NCBI GenBank assembly: GCA_027919835.1
Contig: JANVFP010000036.1
Span: forward strand, 248,001-312,000
Direction of reading: 5' to 3'
Origin: Lentinula raphanica
Lineage: Eukaryota > Basidiomycota > Agaricomycetes > Agaricales > Omphalotaceae
DNA: 64,000 nt
Under the pieces are notes generated by a model. That model saw only the letters and a list, made by a program, of their open reading frames with translations, did not search any database and was not told the origin of the DNA. Shown one piece after another: positions 59,949 to 64,000 of the stretch (positions are counted from its first letter, which is position 1; each line of letters begins with the position of its first letter). The translations under genes were made by a program, and so were the position numbers.

Positions 59949-61300
59949 ATGTGTTCGATATCCGAACTTCCGACAGAACTGATTCAACTCATAATCGACT
60001 TCGCCCTTCATTCCATTGGCGACTCGTTGATATCGAACGCACTCAATTTTGCTCTCGTATCCAGAGCATGGACCATTCATGCCAGGTCACAGCTTGAGCT
60101 CTGGTTGGATGAAAACCGCGTCAAGTTCCAAAAGCTACGAACATTCACGGAACTATGTCAACATCCTCTATCCACGTTCAAGTTCATTGGAGCCCTTATC
60201 CTATCGAATTATGGGAGTACCCGTATGACACGGAGTCTTCTTGATCATACTGCGGTCAACACCTTTTTAAACAGGCGTTTTCCCACCAAAAAGAAGGGTC
60301 TCATCCTCGAAGGCGTATTTTCTCAGCTGAAGGTGCTCACGTTCGATCGCGTTGGATGGTGGACTTTGAATCAGACTGCACGCGATAGTATTCATAACAG
60401 CTTTCAACTTGTCACAGAACTTCATCTGCGCCATGTCAGCTTTTCGGACATTCAGGAGTTTCAAGTGCTAATATGCTCCTTTCCTTTGCTCGAAAGACTG
60501 CACATGACCTTGCAGCAGTCATTCACGTCATTCTCCGTCCTTAAAACTCCAACAAACCTGCAACTTCCCAAGACGCTCTATTCGATCGAGATCAGAACAG
60601 AAGATATCTCTACCCTCCGGGGCCTTGCGACGATCACACCGTGTCCTTCGCTCCGTCGATTTCGCTGGCGTTCAAACGTATTTTATCATCTAGAAGAGGA
60701 ATGTGCCATCGTCGGGAAATTTTTAGCAGCGGCTGGAAGCTCCCTTGTCGAACTATCGCTTGAATTTGGTGTGGACACCATGAGCAATGATATCAGGGTA
60801 CGAAAACCTGCACAGGAAGTTGCTAGTAAGTGACTCAATGTTCATCTATATGAAAAACTCACGGTGTTGCAGTTCAACAATTTGAACGTTTTCATGACTG
60901 CGTAGACCTGGCCAAGAATACCTCGTTGCAGCGTTTAACCCTCGACATTCGGCCAGACCCTTATCTCCTACTCTTTCTTCAATATGCTCTTCGTAACGAG
61001 CAACCGCTCAGCGTGCGAGCACTTTGCATACCATTTTTAGAGAACGTCATCTTCTCCTTGAATACTCGAATCATCATTCCCAACGGGGGATTGACGATCA
61101 ACGACTTGGACGTTGCTTTACAACAACCTGCTCTGGCGAATTTGGAAAGGCTGACATTCGGAGTACAAGGCTTCTTTCCTCGCCAGGCAGTGAGGGACAG
61201 GATCGCACAAATATTGGATGGCTTGATGAAACGTTCTGTTTTGTTGTTGCCCAGTTCTGATTGTACAGAAGGAAGCGATCCTGCTCATTCGGGGCGTTAG
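59949..61300 (+). CDS. F-box/LRR-type protein
   Basis: Exons 59949-60825 and 60873-61300 (47-bp intron) give 434 aa. The start was set at the first ATG because the frame upstream has only TTG. An F-box-like segment opens the protein (ISELPTELIQLIIDFAL, NFALVSRAW). Irregular leucine-rich repeats follow (VTELHLRHVSFSDIQEF, FPLLERLHMTLQQ, SSLVELSLEFGVD, ANLERLTFGVQGF). Basidiomycetes carry many such genes. It is probably a substrate-receptor subunit of an SCF ubiquitin ligase; the substrate cannot be inferred. Confidence 0.75.
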
Positions 61301-61347
61301 CAAGAAACGTTGTAAGATATAGAAGATATAAAACAATCTAATATGAA

Positions 61348-64000
61348 TTATACGTCATCTTCAGGACCCTCTTCAATCATCTTCGCATAATCGTCATAGC
61401 TTGCAAATGTCGGCAACGATTTGAGTTTCTTCCTTCTCTTCTTGTCCTCTTCGTTCCTCTTCCGCTTCTTACTCTTATCGACACTAATCCCACCCCATTC
61501 TTCGGTATCATCATCGCCAGCGTCCGAACCATCATACTCGATCAGCCCTTCAGGAAGATCATCATTCAGGGAAATGAGATCCTCATTATCCGAGCCTTCC
61601 ACAAGTGAGAGTCCATCATCCGAAAGCTCTTCGGCCTCCGCCTCATCTGAGAGGTCCTCGTCTTCGAAAGAGCCAGCGACGTCCTCGTCTTCGTCGTCAA
61701 TATCTGCATCGGAATCGGACATGAGATCATCATCGTCTCCGAGAGCCTTTGGCATGCTGGCTTGCATGGCCTTCGGTGAAACGACTTGGTCAGTACGCCA
61801 TTAGACAGGAGTTGCAGTAAGAGCATACCTTCCAGACCTCGTTCTCATCCAGGTCGCTATCATCCCCTTCATCTTCGTCCGAGACTTCGTCATCTTTGGT
61901 TTTCTGGGCCTCGTCTCCTGTTAGATCCATTTCTTCTTCGCCACTAGAATCATCGGCGTTTGCCTCATCGTCCTCAGATTCTTCGTCCTCGTTCGACGAG
62001 TGCGCATCACTGGCCTTCACTTTCACCCGTTCAGCCTTTCTTGTAAAGTATTTGTGGAAGAACAACTGGATAGGAGAGTGAGCTCAGTACAGCACGTAAC
62101 TCGTACTGGAAATTGCTCGAAACAAACCTGGTCTACAGGGACGTCCTCGGGTCGTTTCTTTAGGAACTTTTCTTCGTTCATTAACAGCTCGTTGTTCGTG
62201 GCTAACTCTCCTTTGGTGAGCTTGACGCCTTCGATGCCGCTGGCAGCAGGTTGCATAGCACTGACTCCCTTGCCCTTGGCAGCATCAGGAGATAATTTTT
62301 TCGCATTCTTGTACACGAACCGGTCAAGGAAATGAGATAGAGTATTCAAAGAAAGATCGGCGGTCCCTGTCAACGGCTGGGAGCTCAACAACTGTCGAGC
62401 ATATAGAGCGATTGTAGGATGGTAGTGATGAAGAAGTGGTGTCTATACAGAAATGGTATGTCATTTTCGTCGATGTGAGGGCAGGAGAAAACTGTACCAG
62501 TTCCCAAAGGGGTGAAGAAGATGCATGAGCGTACTGAGGGTCTCGTTTTCGTGGATCATAAGATTCGCCATCTAATTTTGCACCTTCATTAACCATGGTT
62601 CGCAAACCGGGTATGGAACTGAACAACTGAAATCAATCGTGAGGAAGTGAACTACAAATCAGGAGTAGTGATTTACCTCTCCGAGCAAGTAAAGCCCTCC
62701 CGCAACGAACTCTGTCGCACCATTGCCTCCGTTTACGAGGACCTGTACAAAGCGTTTAATCAAAGCCTTGATCCGTTCGTTCTCAAGATTTCCGGCGTCA
62801 GCTTTGATCGATTTAAATAGAAGATTGAGATACATGGCCTGCTTCGAGGATGATCCGAGGCGTTCATCGTGCAGAGATGAGTAGAGGGTGCGGTAGTATC
62901 GATCCACGATGGATTTTGACGTCGAGGCAGAAGATGATGATCCTGAAGAGGAAGAGGAAAGCGACGCGGCTATGTGTTGGATTAACACGAGAGCCTGAAG
63001 GGAAATGTTGAAGGTGGATTTATGGGTAATAAGAAAGAGTGTGTCAATGTGTTTGAGAAGACTGGGAAAACAAGTCAGACTCGATTACGTGTCCCTGAGA
63101 AATTCACTCACCCAACATCCTGACTGTCAATTTTTGCGAAAGGTAATGCCCGATTAACTCCGGTCAGAATGGCAGAAATGAGTTTTGAATGTTCGTCCTC
63201 GACTTCTCCAAAACCGGCTGCCCCTTTGACTTCACGGTCGTTCCTTTTCCTTTCCTTATGTTCATCCTTGAAGACTCTTCCTTTCTTGTCGACCTTTACT
63301 TCTGTTGCCCTCTCACCAGCCTCAATATCTCCAGCATCTTCGCCTTGTTCGGATATCTTGCCTTCCCCAAGTAACTCCTTGAACAGCTCGAAATAGACCT
63401 CAATCAGTTTCAAAGCCACGTCACGGTCAGCAGGAGTCAAAACGATCTGGTTGAAAGTTATAGTGGCGTAGTATCGTGCGTGCGCATTCAAAGGCTTCTT
63501 TTGCGTGGTATCGGCTTTGCCCTTGCCTTTTGGTACCGTAGTGGAAGCGTTGGAAATATTCGTGTCATCTTCAGCGAAGCGAATCTTCCGGCTGGCTATG
63601 TTGGAAGGAAGCTGTGATGCAGCGAATGCTGCAGCCGCCGAGAGTGTGGCAGCGGCTGTCGGCGCGGATGGTTTTAATACCAGAGCTGTGATTTCACGCA
63701 CGACGACTCCTTTCATGGGGGCATGAGGTTGCAGAAGTTGGAGAATGTGATACGAAGCTCGAGAGCATATGGATTTGTCCGTGTCACCCTGATGAATCCT
63801 CATCAGAAAACATTCGGTTAACATACTAAAGAACATCTTACAAGTTTATTCACAAGCAAGCGCAAGAGATTTTGTTCCTGTTCGGGCTTGTCGCGAAGCA
63901 GTGTGAAGATCAGGCTGAGGGTTTGAGTGCGCACGTATGGTAATGGATCGAGAGAGAGATTTTCTAGAATTTGGAGGATCGAGAAGAAATATTTCTTCAG
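61348..64000 (-). CDS. MAK21: MAK21/NOC1 (CEBPZ) ribosome-biogenesis factor, 5' part outside window
   Basis: Visible exons: beyond 64000 to 63842, 63788-63112, 63061-62677, 62626-62498, 62442-62128, 62065-61829 and 61770-61348, all in phase, with introns of 50-62 bp. The first visible exon contains DPLPYVRTQTLSLIFTLLRD and KPEQEQNLLRLLVNKLGD, a strong Mak21 signature. The CBF/Mak21 domain follows, with LNAHARYYATITFNQIVL, ILTGVNRALPFAK, IDTLFLITHKSTFNISLQAL, YYRTLYSSLHDERL and HYHPTIALYARQLLS. The C-terminus has long acidic runs and a Lys/Arg cluster (KKRKRNEEDKKRRKKLK), as expected for a nucleolar protein. It acts with Noc2 in early 60S assembly. The N-terminus lies beyond the window. Confidence 0.92.

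Noticed and set aside
61421..61804. Plus-strand Ser-rich open frames opposite MAK21
   Set aside because: Mirror of acidic Asp/Glu runs in the MAK21 C-terminus.

Overview
The window reads as nuclear DNA of a basidiomycete fungus, probably Agaricomycotina. Genes are dense and carry many short introns of about 50-65 bp with GT-AG borders. The kinase-like, DUF2828 and Ubl/C2H2 transposon families present are, from general knowledge, typical of mushroom-lineage fungi. All exon models were read by hand from splice signals, frame continuity and comparison between copies; no database search was possible.

Left part (1-14.8 kb), mostly housekeeping. A Xaa-Pro aminopeptidase-like M24 gene (+) is interrupted in its N-terminal coding region by a head-to-tail array of three non-coding repeat units (63-2508) flanked by an 8-bp direct repeat. 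Then follow two low-complexity basidiomycete proteins (-), a TFIIIC triple-barrel subunit (-) divergent from a YEA4-like UDP-GlcNAc transporter (+), a tRNA-Phe, and a Ser/Thr-rich single-pass membrane protein (+).

Middle part (15-20 kb). Two paralogous genes for secreted proteins (-), 267 and 271 aa, lie side by side.

Expanded cluster (20.8-56.7 kb). Six full-length and one truncated copy of a kinase-like gene of about 390 aa (K1-K7) share one five-exon structure. Three copies (K3, K5, K6) are divergently paired, over 391-449 bp, with paralogues of an unrecognised helical protein of about 240 aa (called F2 here). A 10.6-kb DNA transposon (26912-37512) with 50-bp terminal inverted repeats carries three same-strand genes and sits about 80 bp upstream of K4, splitting its promoter. 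The K5 and K6 units each include a decayed DUF2828 gene in a segmental duplication of about 6.5 kb. A further secreted protein and the inverted copy K7 close the cluster.

Right edge (57-64 kb). An intact DUF2828/vWA-like gene (-), an F-box/LRR-type gene (+) and the 3' part of the ribosome-biogenesis gene MAK21/NOC1 (-) return the window to ordinary sequence.

The most notable system is the amplified pair of a kinase-like protein with non-canonical catalytic motifs and the F2 helical protein, driven from shared divergent promoters. Its function is unknown; an allorecognition or immunity-type role is only a hypothesis.
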